Assembly (NCBI GenBank): GCA_018003315.1
Contig: JAGNEJ010000003.1
Coordinates: forward strand, 1-64,000
DNA: 64,000 nt
From: Verrucomicrobiales bacterium
Lineage (GTDB): Bacteria > Verrucomicrobiota > Verrucomicrobiia > Verrucomicrobiales > V1-33
Direction: 5' to 3'
Part shown: in pieces, positions 50,648 through 61,292 of the stretch
Position numbering within the stretch: the stretch's first letter is position 1
How the letters are laid out: every line of letters begins with the position of its first letter
The notes under the pieces: model-generated
Seen by the model: only the letters and a program-made list of their open reading frames with translations
What the model was told of the DNA's origin: nothing
Databases searched by the model: none
Translations under genes and position numbers: made by a program

Positions 50648-52252
50648 ATGACCTCTGCAGAAATTCTCTCCCGCCGTCATTTTCTCCGCCGTGCCGCCGG
50701 ATTCGGCGCCGGGCTCGGCGCGTTTCACACGCTGTTCGATCTCCGGCTGATCAACAATGCGCTCGCTTCCGTCAACGTGGACGACTACAAGGCGCTCATC
50801 TGCGTTTTCCTGGCGGGAGGAAACGACGGCTTCAACACGCTGGTGCCTGCGCCGGCGGATGCGCGTTATGCCGGTTACAAATCCATTCGGGGACCAGGAC
50901 TCGCCCTCTGGGAAGACCAGGCTGCCGCCATCGCGGCAACCACCGGTACCACCAACGTCAACCAGTTCTGGGCGGCCCCCATCAGCAATGCCAGCACGGG
51001 CAGCCATTCCTATGCAGTGCACAGCAACATGTCCGTGGGACTGACCAGCGGCACCGCACACCCATCGGTGAAGAGCCTGTTCGATTCCGGAAAACTGGCG
51101 TTCGTCGCCAACACCGGAGTGCTCGTGGAACCGCTGACCCGCGCGCAGTTTCAGGGAAAGACCCGCCAGCGTCCGCCCCAGCTTTTCTCCCACAACGACC
51201 AGGTCAACCAATGGCAGACCTCCGTGCCGGATCAAATCAGCCGCACCGGCTGGGGAGGACGCACCATCGACAAGCTGCGCGAGGAGCTGGCCCGGCAGGG
51301 AATTCCGTCCGGCAGCATCTCGCTCAGCGTTTCCCTGGCGGGCAGCAACACCTGGGAAGTGGGTGACGTTGTCAATCAGTTCCAGGTGAACTCCTCATCC
51401 GGTGCCGTCAGTTTTACCGGCTACCTGCCACTGGCATCACGCGCCGGTGGCAATCCCCTGAGTGTGGCTCGTTCCGTTCTCATCGACAAAATTTTGCGCG
51501 ATCCTGCCAGCGGTGGAGACAGCCAACTGGCCGCAGAGCGGCTGAACCTCGCGCTCAACGACTACCGGGATGTGAATGAACGCTCCATCAACAACGGTGC
51601 CGCACTCAGCGCGGCGATGACCCGGCTCACCGCCGGAAATCCGGACGCTGCCGCCGGTGCCGCCATTGATGCCAGCTTTGGCATCGGCGTGGGCGGCTTG
51701 ACTTTTTCCAACATGCGGGACCTGGAGCGCCAACTGCACACCGTCGCCCGCATCATTTCCCAGCGCAGCTTTCTCTCCATGCGCCGCCAGATCTTTTTCT
51801 GTCAGATTGGAGGATTCGACAACCACAATGACCCGCCCACCACTCACGCCGGCCTGCTCAACACCCTGAGCCGGGCCTTGGGGAAATTCTACGCCGCCAC
51901 CCAGGCACTGGGAGTGGACAACAAAGTGACGACCTTCACCGCTTCCGATTTCGGACGCACGTTCAAGAGCAACAGCATCGGCACCGACCACGCCTGGGGC
52001 AGCAACGCCATCGTCCTGGGCGGCGCGGTGCAGGGCGGACGCATCTTTGGCACCTATCCAACGCTGCAGCTAGGCGGGCCGGATGACACCGACGGCGGCT
52101 CCAGTCCCACCGGGCGCTTCATCCCCACCACCTCCACCGATGAATATGCCGCCACACTGGCACGGTGGTTCGGGTTGGGCGAATCGGAACTCGATGTGGT
52201 CTTCCCCAACCTCAACCGCTTTGCCTCCCGCAATCTTGGTTTCCTGGCATGA
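50648..52252 (+). CDS. DUF1501 protein with Tat signal, partner of the DUF1800 gene
   Basis: A 534-residue protein with a twin-arginine leader (LSRRHFLRRAAGFGAGLGAF) and a DUF1501 alkaline-phosphatase-like domain: LICVFLAGGNDGFNTLVPAP, QLFSHNDQVNQWQTSVPD, QIFFCQIGGFDNHNDPPTTH, TFTASDFGRTFKSNS and DHAWGSNAIVLGGAVQGG, ending with PTSTDEYAATLARWFG-like sequence. DUF1800-DUF1501 gene pairs are a recurrent arrangement in Proteobacteria, Planctomycetes and Verrucomicrobia with unknown biochemistry; both products are exported. The gap to the DUF1800 gene is 66 bases and the orientation is the same, so an operon is likely. Confidence 0.93.
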   Translation: MTSAEILSRRHFLRRAAGFGAGLGAFHTLFDLRLINNALASVNVDDYKALICVFLAGGNDGFNTLVPAPADARYAGYKSIRGPGLALWEDQAAAIAATTGTTNVNQFWAAPISNASTGSHSYAVHSNMSVGLTSGTAHPSVKSLFDSGKLAFVANTGVLVEPLTRAQFQGKTRQRPPQLFSHNDQVNQWQTSVPDQISRTGWGGRTIDKLREELARQGIPSGSISLSVSLAGSNTWEVGDVVNQFQVNSSSGAVSFTGYLPLASRAGGNPLSVARSVLIDKILRDPASGGDSQLAAERLNLALNDYRDVNERSINNGAALSAAMTRLTAGNPDAAAGAAIDASFGIGVGGLTFSNMRDLERQLHTVARIISQRSFLSMRRQIFFCQIGGFDNHNDPPTTHAGLLNTLSRALGKFYAATQALGVDNKVTTFTASDFGRTFKSNSIGTDHAWGSNAIVLGGAVQGGRIFGTYPTLQLGGPDDTDGGSSPTGRFIPTTSTDEYAATLARWFGLGESELDVVFPNLNRFASRNLGFLA

Positions 52253-52326
52253 TCCGCCTCGGAGAAATTGTCAGTCCGCTAGGGAATCCGGGCCGCATCG
52301 GCCCGCCGTTGCTTTGAACGCCGGGG

Positions 52327-53382
52327 ATGAGCCTTTCAGACCAAGACATCAAGGCCGAACTGCGCCGCCAGGCATTCGCGCTGGGTTTCGCAGAATTCCG
52401 CATCGCCCCCGTGGAGGGTCCGGCGGCCCATGCCGAAGCATTCCAGCAATGGATCGACGCAGGGCTGCATGGCGACATGGCGTGGCTGGCCAGAAACCCC
52501 CACCGCCGCAAGGACCCGCGGGAAGTCCTGCCGGGAGTCAAATCGATGGTGGTGGTGGCCATGAACTACCTGCCGCCGGAAATCGCGCCCGTGCCCTGGA
52601 AGGCCGCCACCGGCATCATTTCACGCTACGCCTGGGGATACGACTATCATGATGTCATGGAGGCAAAGCTGCGGCAACTCTGCGTCACCCTAACGGAATT
52701 CGGAGGAGTGCAAAAGCCCTATGTGGACACCGGGCCGGTGCTGGAAAAGGACTGGGCCACCACTGCAGGACTTGGCTGGAACGGCAAGAGCACCATCCAG
52801 ATTCACGAAAAACTGGGAGCCTGGTTTTTCCTCGGAGAAATTCTGACAACGTTGGACCTTCCACCGGACGCCCCGGTGGCGGACCGCTGCGGCTCCTGCA
52901 TCCGCTGCATCACCGCCTGTCCCACCGGTGCCATCGACCGGCCCCGCCACGTGGACGCCCCGCGCTGCATTTCCTACCTGACGATCGAGCACAAGGGCAG
53001 CATCCCTCTGCAGTGGCGGCGCGCCATCGGCACAAGGATTTACGGCTGCGATGACTGTCTGGCCGTCTGCCCATGGAACCGCTTCGCTGAAGCATCCCGG
53101 GAAGCAGCCTTTGCCGCCAGGGAATTTGTGGCCCAGCCCTTGCGCGAATTTCTCGCCCTAACCGATGAACAGTTCCGCGTCCTGTTCCGGGGCAACCCCA
53201 TCAAGCGCATCAAGCGCCCGGCCTTTCTCCGCAATGTCTGCGTGGCGCTGGGCAATGCGGGCACCGCGGACGATCTGCCGACTCTGCAGCTCGCCGCACT
53301 GGATTCCCATCCGCTCATCGCCGAACATGCCGCCTGGGCCATTGAGGAAATTCAGGAACGGCTGCGCGCGGCAGGGGGATGA
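52327..53382 (+). CDS. queG: Epoxyqueuosine reductase
   Basis: A 351-residue cobalamin- and Fe-S-dependent enzyme that performs the last step of queuosine biosynthesis in tRNA. The N-terminal part includes [20 protein letters not shown] and [11 protein letters not shown]; two 4Fe-4S clusters are in [17 protein letters not shown] and [14 protein letters not shown]; the C-terminal HEAT-like part ends at residue 351. The length is normal for the QueG family. The stop codon overlaps an ATG of the frame leading into hemL (ATGA), suggesting coupling. Other queuosine genes are not in the window. Confidence 0.95.
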   Translation: MSLSDQDIKAELRRQAFALGFAEFRIAPVEGPAAHAEAFQQWIDAGLHGDMAWLARNPHRRKDPREVLPGVKSMVVVAMNYLPPEIAPVPWKAATGIISRYAWGYDYHDVMEAKLRQLCVTLTEFGGVQKPYVDTGPVLEKDWATTAGLGWNGKSTIQIHEKLGAWFFLGEILTTLDLPPDAPVADRCGSCIRCITACPTGAIDRPRHVDAPRCISYLTIEHKGSIPLQWRRAIGTRIYGCDDCLAVCPWNRFAEASREAAFAAREFVAQPLREFLALTDEQFRVLFRGNPIKRIKRPAFLRNVCVALGNAGTADDLPTLQLAALDSHPLIAEHAAWAIEEIQERLRAAGG

Positions 53383-53429
53383 CTTTTCCCGCAGTTGCAC
53401 GCTGCGCCCTGCCGTTGAACAATCCGGAC

Positions 53430-54713
53430 ATGTCGCAATCCTCAGAGCTTTTCGCCCAGGCCCGCCAACTCATCCCGGGCGGCGTCAACAGCCCCGTCCG
53501 TGCCTTCCGCAACGTCGGAGGCGAACCTTTTTTTGTCCGCCGCGCCAATGGCTGCAGGCTGTGGGATGCCGATGGGCGCGAGTACATCGACTACGTCCTG
53601 ACCTGGGGGCCCGCCATCCTCGGTCATGCCCCGCCTTCGCTGATCGCCGCCGTGCAGGCTGCCGCGGCAGACGGCCTCAGTTTCGGCATTCCCAATGCGC
53701 ACGAGGTGGAAATGGCGCGCCTCATCTGCGAGTGGGTGCCTTCCATTGAAAAGGTGCGCATGGTCAACAGCGGCACGGAAGCCACCATGAGCGCGGTCCG
53801 GCTCGCCCGGGGATTCACCAAGCGCGATCGCATCGTGAAATTTGCCGGCTGCTACCACGGTCATGTGGATTCCCTGCTGGTGGCGGCGGGCAGCGGAGCC
53901 CTGACACACGGACGTCCCGACAGCGCCGGTGTACCGCAGGCATTTGCCGATCTCACCACCGTCCTGCCATTCAATGATTTTGACGCCCTGGAAAAAACCT
54001 TCCGCGCGCAGGGCGACCAGATTGCCGCTGTCATCCTGGAGCCCGTGCCCGCCAATGCCGGTCTCTATCTGCCAAAGGACGGTTACCTGGCCTTTCTGCG
54101 GGAATTGACCCTGCGCCACGGTGCCCTGCTCATTTTTGATGAAGTCATGACCGGTTTCCGCGTCGCCAAAGGCGGCTGCCAGGAACTCTGCGGCGTCCTG
54201 CCGGACCTGACCGCACTGGGCAAAGTCATCGGCGGCGGCCTGCCCGTCGGTGCATTCGGCGGACGGGCGGAAATCATGGATCAGCTTGCACCCGACGGCC
54301 CGGTGTACCAGGCTGGCACCTTGTCAGGAAATCCCCTGGCCATGGTCGCCGGAATCACTCAGTTGCTGGAATTGGAAAAATCCTCGGCCTGGAACCGGCT
54401 GGAACGGATCGGAGCCGAACTGGAGACCGGCATCCGCCAGATTCTGCAGGAAACCGGACATCCGCTGACCTTCAACCGCATCGGCAGCCTGTTCTGCCTT
54501 TATTTCACAACGCATCCGGTCTGGAACCTTGAGGATGCCAAACGCGGAGATGCAGATGCTTTTCGGAAATTCTTTCATGGATGCCTGGCGGACGGTATTT
54601 ATTTCGCTCCGTCTCCCTATGAGGCCGGATTCCTCTCCACCGCGCATCGCCCCGAGGACATTTCCAAAACGCTCGAAGTGGTCCGGAAACAGTTGAAGGC
54701 AGTCCTGGGCTGA
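53430..54713 (+). CDS. hemL: Glutamate-1-semialdehyde 2,1-aminomutase
   Basis: A 427-residue PLP enzyme that converts glutamate-1-semialdehyde to 5-aminolevulinate in the C5 pathway of tetrapyrrole synthesis. N-terminus [20 protein letters not shown] matches HemL and supports Met 53430; an in-frame ATG at 53379 overlaps the queG stop (ATGA) and could be used instead. The PLP lysine is Lys265 in [19 protein letters not shown]; other motifs are [36 protein letters not shown] and [12 protein letters not shown]. The C-terminal part is complete. No other heme gene is present here. Confidence 0.95.
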   Translation: MSQSSELFAQARQLIPGGVNSPVRAFRNVGGEPFFVRRANGCRLWDADGREYIDYVLTWGPAILGHAPPSLIAAVQAAAADGLSFGIPNAHEVEMARLICEWVPSIEKVRMVNSGTEATMSAVRLARGFTKRDRIVKFAGCYHGHVDSLLVAAGSGALTHGRPDSAGVPQAFADLTTVLPFNDFDALEKTFRAQGDQIAAVILEPVPANAGLYLPKDGYLAFLRELTLRHGALLIFDEVMTGFRVAKGGCQELCGVLPDLTALGKVIGGGLPVGAFGGRAEIMDQLAPDGPVYQAGTLSGNPLAMVAGITQLLELEKSSAWNRLERIGAELETGIRQILQETGHPLTFNRIGSLFCLYFTTHPVWNLEDAKRGDADAFRKFFHGCLADGIYFAPSPYEAGFLSTAHRPEDISKTLEVVRKQLKAVLG

Positions 54714-54748
54714 ACGCCTGGCGGCACCTCCACAGTCGGCGCATGGCC

Positions 54749-57700
54749 CTAACCAACCAATCTGCGCAGAAACGTTCCGGTGCGGCTGTCCTTGGAGTTG
54801 GCGATCTCCTCCGGCGCTCCCGCGGCGACGATGGTTCCTCCGTCCTCGCCAGCCTCCGGGCCCAGATCCAGGACGAAATCGGCGCTGGCGATGAGTTCGA
54901 GGTGGTGTTCGATGACGACCACGGTGTGGCCTTCGTCCACCAGGCGCTGCAGCAGGGCCAGCAGCCGCTGCACGTCCGCCGGATGCAGCCCGATGGTGGG
55001 TTCCTCGATGAGATAGAGGTTGCTCTTCGGCCGCTGGTTTTTGCGCAACCGGGTGTGTTCGGCCCGGGACTCGCCGCGGGAAAGTTCCGCTACGAGTTTG
55101 ATGCGCTGCGCCTCACCGCCGCTGAGCGTGGGACTGGCCTGGCCCAATTGCAGGTAACCGAGTCCGGTTTCCCGCAGCAGGTGCAGGGTGCGGCGGATTT
55201 TCGGGTGGCTGGCAAAGAAATCTGCGGCCTCGTCGATGCCCAGGCTGCACACCTCGCCGATGGTTTTGCCGTTGTAGTCGATCTCCAGTGTGGCCGCATT
55301 GTAGCGCAGTCCGTGGCAGTCGCTGCACTTGGTGTAGCTGGCTGGGAGGAAGGTCATTTCGTGCTTGATGATTCCGTTGCCACCGCACGTTTCACAGCGC
55401 CCACCTTCGGTATTGAAGGAAAACCTGCTGGCCGTAAACCCGCGAGCCCTCGCTGCCGGAGTCGCCGCAAACAGCGCCCGGATCTCGTCAAAGAGCTTCA
55501 GATAGGTGGCCGGCGTGGACCGGGACGTTTTGCCGATCGGGGATTGATCCACTTCATACACGCCCTCCAACTGTTCACACCCGCTGATGCTGTCGAATGC
55601 CCGAACCTTCCGCTTCACCACCCTGTTCAGCACTCCCTGCACAGCCGGAAACAGGCAGCCGCGCATCAGGCTGCTTTTGCCGGAGCCCGAAATCCCACAG
55701 ATCACCGTCAGTCTTCCAATGGGAATCGCAGCATCAATCGATTTCAAATTGTTCGCGCGGGCGCCTTTCAGCCGAATCCACCCATCCGCCGCATCCGCTC
55801 CGGGAATCGGGCGGCGGGCGAACTGGCGTCTGTCCGATGCCGTGCTGGAAATGAACGGTCCGGTGACGGATCGGGGGTTTTGCATGATTTCCCGGGGAGT
55901 TCCCTGGGCGATCACCTTGCCGCCAAAACGCCCGGCACCGGGACCGAGATCGATGATGTGGTCGGCCCGCAGCATCGTTTCCTCGTCATGCTCCACCACC
56001 AGCAGGCTGTTTCCTTTGTCCCGCAGTGCCGTTAGTGTCTGCAGCAGCCGGGCATTGTCGCGCGGGTGCAGGCCGATGGTCGGTTCGTCCAGGACATACA
56101 GCACTCCCCGCAAATTAGAGCCCAACTGAGCCGCCAGGCGGATGCGCTGGCTTTCCCCGCCGCTCAAGGTGGTGGCGCTCCGGTTCAATGCCAGATAGCC
56201 CAGTCCCACATCCTCCAGAAACTTCAACCGCTGCTCGATTTCCACCCGGATGTCGCGGGCGATCACCTCCTGGGTGCCGGAAAATTTGAACCCGTCCAGA
56301 ACGCTCCGCGCCGTGCTGACGGGAAGTGCGGTCACCGCGCCCAGCTCCCTGCCCAGCACCTGCACGGCTCGGCCCTCCTCGTTGAGCCGGGTGCCCTGGC
56401 AGGCGGAACAGGGCGCCAGTTCCTCGTCATCCGCATGTTCCAGTCGCTGGTCTTCGGTCAGCTCCGCCTCGAGCATGGAATTCGCCCGGCTGACATCAAG
56501 CGCGGACCGCCCTTTCCTGACAAATCCGTAGCCGCGGCAGTTCGGGCACCACCCGTGAGGACTGTTGAAGGAAAACAGCCGCGGGTCCAGCAGATCGAAC
56601 GAACGCGAACACTCCGGACAGGTGCGCTGGCTGCTGAACACTTTCGGCAGGTTGAACGCATCCACCACCCGCAGCACGCCCCGGCCCAGATTCAATGCCT
56701 TGGCAACCATCCGTTCGATTTCCCTCAGCCGGGTGTCCTTGCCAGCCTTGCCGACTACCAGGTCGATGTGGTGCTCCTTGAAGCGCTGCAGCCGCTGGAA
56801 CTTCTCCACCGGAACGACGCGTCCGTCGATGTAGAGTTCCTCACACTGCTGGCGTCCGGCCAACTGCGCGATCTTGTCATGGAACCCCTTCCGTCCGCGA
56901 ATGACCGGTGCCATGATCCGCAGCGGAGTCTTCGCCGCCAGTTCCGCCAGTTCCCTGGCGATGGCGCCGGCGCTCTGCTCCCGCACCGGCACCCGGCACT
57001 TGGGACAGAACTGCACGCCCACCTTTGACCACAGCAGCCGCAGGAAGTGATAGACTTCAGTGACCGTGGCCACGGTTGATTTCGCACCGCCGCGGGTGAT
57101 CCGCTGTTCGATGGCGACGGTTGGGGGCAGTCCAGAAATGTGGTCCACATCGGGCCGTTCCATCTGCTCCACAAACTGCCGCGCATAGGTGGACATGCTG
57201 TCCAGGAACCTCCGCTGCCCCTCGGCAAATACCAGATCAAACGCCAGGGTGGATTTCCCGGACCCTGACAATCCCGTGACCACCACAAACTGATCCCGCG
57301 GGATCAGGACATCGATGTTCTTCAAATTGTGCTCCCTGGCACCGTGAATGGCAATGGCGTTGGCCGCTGCTGCCGTGGGCCTTGGCGGCTGGCGCCCTTT
57401 GTTCGTTTTCTCCCGGACTGGACTCTCCCGCAGTTGCCGCAGGGCTGCCCCCGTGTGGGACCCCTTGCACTGCATGACCTCTTCCGGAGTTCCGCAGGCC
57501 ACGACATGCCCGCCGTCCTCGCCCGCCTCGGGACCGAGATCAATGACCCAGTCCGCGCACCGGATCACGTCAAGGTTGTGTTCGATGACAATGATGCCCT
57601 GGCCGCGGCTGACAATTTCCTGGAAGACTTCCAGCAGCAGGGATACGTCGTCAAAATGCAGTCCGGTGGTGGGCTCGTCGAAAATCAGCAGCGATGGTTT

Positions 57701-60400
57701 CCCGCCCTCTCCCATTTCTCCGGAGGATTCCTCCAGCATGTGGCCGACCAGCTTCAATCGCTGGCTTTCGCCGCCTGACAGGGTGTTCAGCGGCTGGCCG
57801 AGCCGCAGATAGCCGAGTCCCACCGCTGAAAGCCGCCGCAGTGCTTCCGCGATTTTCAGGCATTTGGGTTCCTGCCGCCGCGTTCCAAAAAAGGCGATGG
57901 CCTCGGTCACGGTGAAGTCCAGCACATCGCAGATACTGCAGCCGTCCAGACGGATGCGCAGCGCTTCCTGCTTGTAGCGCCGCCCCTCACATTCCGGACA
58001 CTGCACGTAGAGGTCGGAGAGGAACTGCATTTCCACCTTCTCGTGTCCGTTGCCCCCGCAGCGTTCGCAGCGGCCCGCACCGGAGTTGAAACTGAAGTAT
58101 CCGGCCGTCAGGTTTTCGGACTCGGCTTCCGGCGTCTCCGCAAACACCTGACGGATCCATTCGAACGCGCCCACATACACCGCCGGAGTGCTCCGCGGGG
58201 TGCGGCTCAGCGGGCTTTGATCGACCATGATCACCCTGCCCACTTTTTCAGCGCCCTGGATTTCCCTGCAGGCGCCCGGTTCGTTTTCGCTGGTCCGCCC
58301 CTGCAATCGAATCAGGTTTTCAAACAGCACGTCGCGGATCAGCGTGCTCTTTCCGCTTCCGGAGACGCCGGTCACGCAGACAAAACGGCCCAGCGGAATG
58401 GCAACGTCCAGTTTTTTAAGGTTGTGATGGGAGGCCCTGACAATTTTCAGCGCCTGCTTCATGTCCACCGTCCGGCGCACTTCCGGTTCCTGAATCCATT
58501 TTCTGCCCAGCAGATAGTCCGCTGTCAGGGAGATCCCCGGCAGGCCCGGAAATTTGTCAGGATGACCGTTGAAAACCAACTGGCCTCCGTCCTCGCCGCG
58601 CCCAGGACCGATGTCGATGAGATTGTCCGCTGCACGAATGATGGATTCCTCATGCTCCACCACCAGCAGGGTGTTCCCCTTGGCGGTCAGCTGCCGCATC
58701 ACCTCGATGAGCCTGCCGGTATCGCGGGGGTGCAGGCCGACGCTGGGTTCGTCCAGCACAAACAGGGTGTTCACCAGCGAAGCCCCCAGACAGGTGGTCA
58801 GGTTCACCCGCTGTGTTTCCCCGCCGGAAAGAGTCCGGGTGCTCCGGTCCAGGCTGAGGTAGCCCAGGCCCACACGCTCCAGATACTGCAGGCGGCTGAG
58901 GATTTCCCGCTGCAGCAGGTCCGCCGTGGCGTCCCCTGCAGGAAACGGAACTGCCTCCACCAGCGGCATCAGTTTGCGCACCGGCATCCGCCACCACTCC
59001 GGCAGCGTCCTGCCGCCAATGCGGAAAGCCAGTGCTTCCGGCTGGAGGCGTCCGCCCTGACAGGCCTTGCAGTCCGTGTAGCTGCGAAAGCGGCTGAGAA
59101 ACACCCGATAGTGCATCTTGTAAGCCCGCTTTTCCAGCCAGTCGAAAAACCCGGTCACGCCATACCAGGCCCCGGCGTTCCAAGCTGCTTCCGGATCGCT
59201 CCGGTAGTCCGGATCGCCGTTGATGATCCAATGCTGATCCTCCTCCGGCAGTTCGTCGAACGGTGTGGTTAGGGAAATCCCGCGGAGCTTGGCGCATTTC
59301 TCCAAGTCCTTCTGGGATTCCGCAAAAATCTGCCCCGTGAACGCCTTCACGGCTCCCTCGCGAATGGACAGCGACTTGTCAGGCAACGCCCGCTGGATGT
59401 CGATGCCGATGGTCCGCCCGAACCCGCGGCAGGCGGGGCAGGCGCCAATGGGATTGTTGAAGGAAAACAGTGCGGGCGACGGCTCGCGCAGGTGGATGTC
59501 GCAGTCCGCACAATGCCACCCGGAGGAAAAAGCCCGCGCCGTGCCAGTGTCCGGATCCACCAGGGTCAGCCGGCCTTTTCCCAGACGGAAAGCGGTTTCC
59601 AGCGCCTCGTGCAGCCGGGCGGGATCCTTTCCCACCTTGAGCCGATCCTGCACCACCGGCACCACTGCGGGAAGGGTTGTTTTTTGATAGGATTTCGGCT
59701 CGTCCGTGCGGTGCACGGTTCCAAACAGCCAGACGCGGAGGTAACCCTGGCTCTGGAGAAATTCGAAAAATTCCGCCGGTTTGGTTTTGGGCGGACAGGG
59801 AACCGGAATGGTCACCAGCACGGACTTTCCCGCAAACTCCCGCCCGGCGGCAGCAGCAATGCCCGCAGGTGTGTCCGGACGTACTTCCTGGCCGCAGCCG
59901 GGACACGCGCCAACCGCCAACCGCGGAAACAGCAGCTTCAAGTAGTCGTTGATTTCCGTCATCGTCCCAACCGTGGACCGGGTGGTGCGCACGCTGTTCT
60001 GCTGTTCGATGGCGATGGCCGGCGGTATGCCACGGATGTCTTCGACCTGCGGCTTGTCCATGCGGTCGAAAAACTGCCGGGTGTAGGGCGAAAACGTCTC
60101 CACATACCGCCGCTGCCCTTCTGCATACACCGTCTGCACCGCGAGGGAGGATTTCCCGCTGCCGCTGGGGCCGGTGACCACATTCAACTGGCCGAGGGGG
60201 ATGTCGAGGTCAATGGAGCGCAGGTTGTTCTGGCGCGCCCCGCGGATTTCGATCACTCCCTGGCCGGGCCGTGGCGTCAGTTCCGTCGCCGGTCCGGATG
60301 GGAGTTCGGTGTTCCGTTTTCCCTTCCGGGCATCACCGGTCGCCGCCGAAGATTTCGATGCTTTGGCGGTGTTTTTTGCAGCGCGTTTCCGGGCGGACAT
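54749..60400 (-). CDS. uvrA: Double-length UvrA-type excinuclease ATPase (tandem fusion)
   Basis: An 1883-residue protein, about twice normal UvrA (about 940). It consists of two UvrA units: four Walker A sites near residues 77-84 (GPSGSGKSS), about 680 (GVSGSGKST), about 1043 (GLSGSGKST) and about 1570 (GISGSGKSS), each unit having signature and Walker B sequences such as TLSGGETQRV and LFVLDEPSVGLHP. Zinc modules are seen in both units (CPGCGQ, CADCDIH, CPACRGFG, CERCGGNG; CPKCRVP, CPECSRSF, CPNCRGYG, CETCGGNG). Met 60400 is chosen because it starts a basic linker before the first unit; earlier Mets are not supported. UvrA dimers load UvrB on damaged DNA; here a built-in pseudo-dimer is likely. 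Confidence 0.93.
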   Translation of the reverse strand: MSARKRAAKNTAKASKSSAATGDARKGKRNTELPSGPATELTPRPGQGVIEIRGARQNNLRSIDLDIPLGQLNVVTGPSGSGKSSLAVQTVYAEGQRRYVETFSPYTRQFFDRMDKPQVEDIRGIPPAIAIEQQNSVRTTRSTVGTMTEINDYLKLLFPRLAVGACPGCGQEVRPDTPAGIAAAAGREFAGKSVLVTIPVPCPPKTKPAEFFEFLQSQGYLRVWLFGTVHRTDEPKSYQKTTLPAVVPVVQDRLKVGKDPARLHEALETAFRLGKGRLTLVDPDTGTARAFSSGWHCADCDIHLREPSPALFSFNNPIGACPACRGFGRTIGIDIQRALPDKSLSIREGAVKAFTGQIFAESQKDLEKCAKLRGISLTTPFDELPEEDQHWIINGDPDYRSDPEAAWNAGAWYGVTGFFDWLEKRAYKMHYRVFLSRFRSYTDCKACQGGRLQPEALAFRIGGRTLPEWWRMPVRKLMPLVEAVPFPAGDATADLLQREILSRLQYLERVGLGYLSLDRSTRTLSGGETQRVNLTTCLGASLVNTLFVLDEPSVGLHPRDTGRLIEVMRQLTAKGNTLLVVEHEESIIRAADNLIDIGPGRGEDGGQLVFNGHPDKFPGLPGISLTADYLLGRKWIQEPEVRRTVDMKQALKIVRASHHNLKKLDVAIPLGRFVCVTGVSGSGKSTLIRDVLFENLIRLQGRTSENEPGACREIQGAEKVGRVIMVDQSPLSRTPRSTPAVYVGAFEWIRQVFAETPEAESENLTAGYFSFNSGAGRCERCGGNGHEKVEMQFLSDLYVQCPECEGRRYKQEALRIRLDGCSICDVLDFTVTEAIAFFGTRRQEPKCLKIAEALRRLSAVGLGYLRLGQPLNTLSGGESQRLKLVGHMLEESSGEMGEGGKPSLLIFDEPTTGLHFDDVSLLLEVFQEIVSRGQGIIVIEHNLDVIRCADWVIDLGPEAGEDGGHVVACGTPEEVMQCKGSHTGAALRQLRESPVREKTNKGRQPPRPTAAAANAIAIHGAREHNLKNIDVLIPRDQFVVVTGLSGSGKSTLAFDLVFAEGQRRFLDSMSTYARQFVEQMERPDVDHISGLPPTVAIEQRITRGGAKSTVATVTEVYHFLRLLWSKVGVQFCPKCRVPVREQSAGAIARELAELAAKTPLRIMAPVIRGRKGFHDKIAQLAGRQQCEELYIDGRVVPVEKFQRLQRFKEHHIDLVVGKAGKDTRLREIERMVAKALNLGRGVLRVVDAFNLPKVFSSQRTCPECSRSFDLLDPRLFSFNSPHGWCPNCRGYGFVRKGRSALDVSRANSMLEAELTEDQRLEHADDEELAPCSACQGTRLNEEGRAVQVLGRELGAVTALPVSTARSVLDGFKFSGTQEVIARDIRVEIEQRLKFLEDVGLGYLALNRSATTLSGGESQRIRLAAQLGSNLRGVLYVLDEPTIGLHPRDNARLLQTLTALRDKGNSLLVVEHDEETMLRADHIIDLGPGAGRFGGKVIAQGTPREIMQNPRSVTGPFISSTASDRRQFARRPIPGADAADGWIRLKGARANNLKSIDAAIPIGRLTVICGISGSGKSSLMRGCLFPAVQGVLNRVVKRKVRAFDSISGCEQLEGVYEVDQSPIGKTSRSTPATYLKLFDEIRALFAATPAARARGFTASRFSFNTEGGRCETCGGNGIIKHEMTFLPASYTKCSDCHGLRYNAATLEIDYNGKTIGEVCSLGIDEAADFFASHPKIRRTLHLLRETGLGYLQLGQASPTLSGGEAQRIKLVAELSRGESRAEHTRLRKNQRPKSNLYLIEEPTIGLHPADVQRLLALLQRLVDEGHTVVVIEHHLELIASADFVLDLGPEAGEDGGTIVAAGAPEEIANSKDSRTGTFLRRLVG

Positions 60401-60529
60401 GCTGTCGGGTTGAAGAAAATTGAAGGGTTTTGCGATTAAAGGCGGCGGGCTGTTTTTGACAAGGCAAGTTGGGCATGATTTTTGCGGTCCAGGCATCCAT
60501 TGGCTGGTCCGGACCCCGTGCCCGCCCAT

Positions 60530-60560
60530 AAAAAAACAGCGGGACCGACTCCGGTCCCGC
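60530..60560 (-). terminator. Rho-independent terminator of sod
   Basis: On the minus strand: arms GCGGGACCG and CGGTCCCGC (60560-60552 and 60547-60539), 4-base loop, CTG, then seven Ts (60536-60530). It lies 26 bases after the superoxide dismutase stop. Confidence 0.88.
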
Positions 60561-60586
60561 CGCGTTGCAGGCAGAATCGCTCAGAA

Positions 60587-61195
60587 TCAGGCGGAGGCGA
60601 AACGGGCAGCCACCGCGTCCCAGTCCACCACATTCCACCAGGCATCCACATAATCCGCTCTGCGGTTTTGATAGTGGAGGTAGTAGGCGTGCTCCCACAC
60701 GTCGAGCCCCAGCAGCGGCAGGCCGGAGCCGTCCATGAGCGGGTTGTCCTGGTTCGCTGTCGAAACGACGGCCACTTTGCCGTCCTTGGCCACCAGCCAG
60801 GCCCAGCCGGAACCGAAACGCCCGACGGACGCTTTTTTGAACTCATCCTTGAATTTGTCAAAGCTGCCGAAGGCCGCATCGATGGCCTCGCCGAGTTTTC
60901 CGGATGGCGCACCTCCTTTGCCCGGGCCCATCAGTTTCCAGAAAAGGGAGTGGTTCCAATGGCCGCCTCCGTTGTTGCGCACGGCATTGCGGATCGTTTC
61001 CGGAACCTGGGCAATGTTTTTGCAAAGGACCTCAAGACTCATGGCTTCAAGATCGGCATGGCCGGTCAGGGCGTTGTTGAGGTTCGTCACATAAGCCTGG
61101 TGGTGCTTGGTGCGGTGGATGTTCATCGTTTTCGCATCGACGTGCGGCTCCAAGGCATCTTCAGCGTAGGGCAGTTCGGGCAGGGTATGGGGCAT
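60587..61195 (-). CDS. sod: Superoxide dismutase (Fe/Mn family)
   Basis: A 202-residue enzyme. Metal ligands of the family are visible: His in [17 protein letters not shown], His in [14 protein letters not shown], and Asp/His in [20 protein letters not shown]. It starts with [18 protein letters not shown], typical of the family. Phrases GSGWAWLV and DVWEHAYY suit a manganese or cambialistic enzyme, but the metal cannot be fixed by eye. It is cytoplasmic, dismutates superoxide, and is monocistronic with its own terminator. Confidence 0.96.
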   Translation of the reverse strand: MPHTLPELPYAEDALEPHVDAKTMNIHRTKHHQAYVTNLNNALTGHADLEAMSLEVLCKNIAQVPETIRNAVRNNGGGHWNHSLFWKLMGPGKGGAPSGKLGEAIDAAFGSFDKFKDEFKKASVGRFGSGWAWLVAKDGKVAVVSTANQDNPLMDGSGLPLLGLDVWEHAYYLHYQNRRADYVDAWWNVVDWDAVAARFASA

Positions 61196-61292
61196 GGTGT
61201 TATTCGCCGGGTTGGCAGGTTGAGGTGAATGTCAGAGAAGCGTGGAGGATAGTGCGTCCTCCCGCATTGTCAAAACACGGCAAAACCGCGGA

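Noticed and set aside
60401-60529. Upstream extension of uvrA
   Set aside because: The extra residues overlap the region just after the sod terminator and show no family similarity; MSARKR is the better start.
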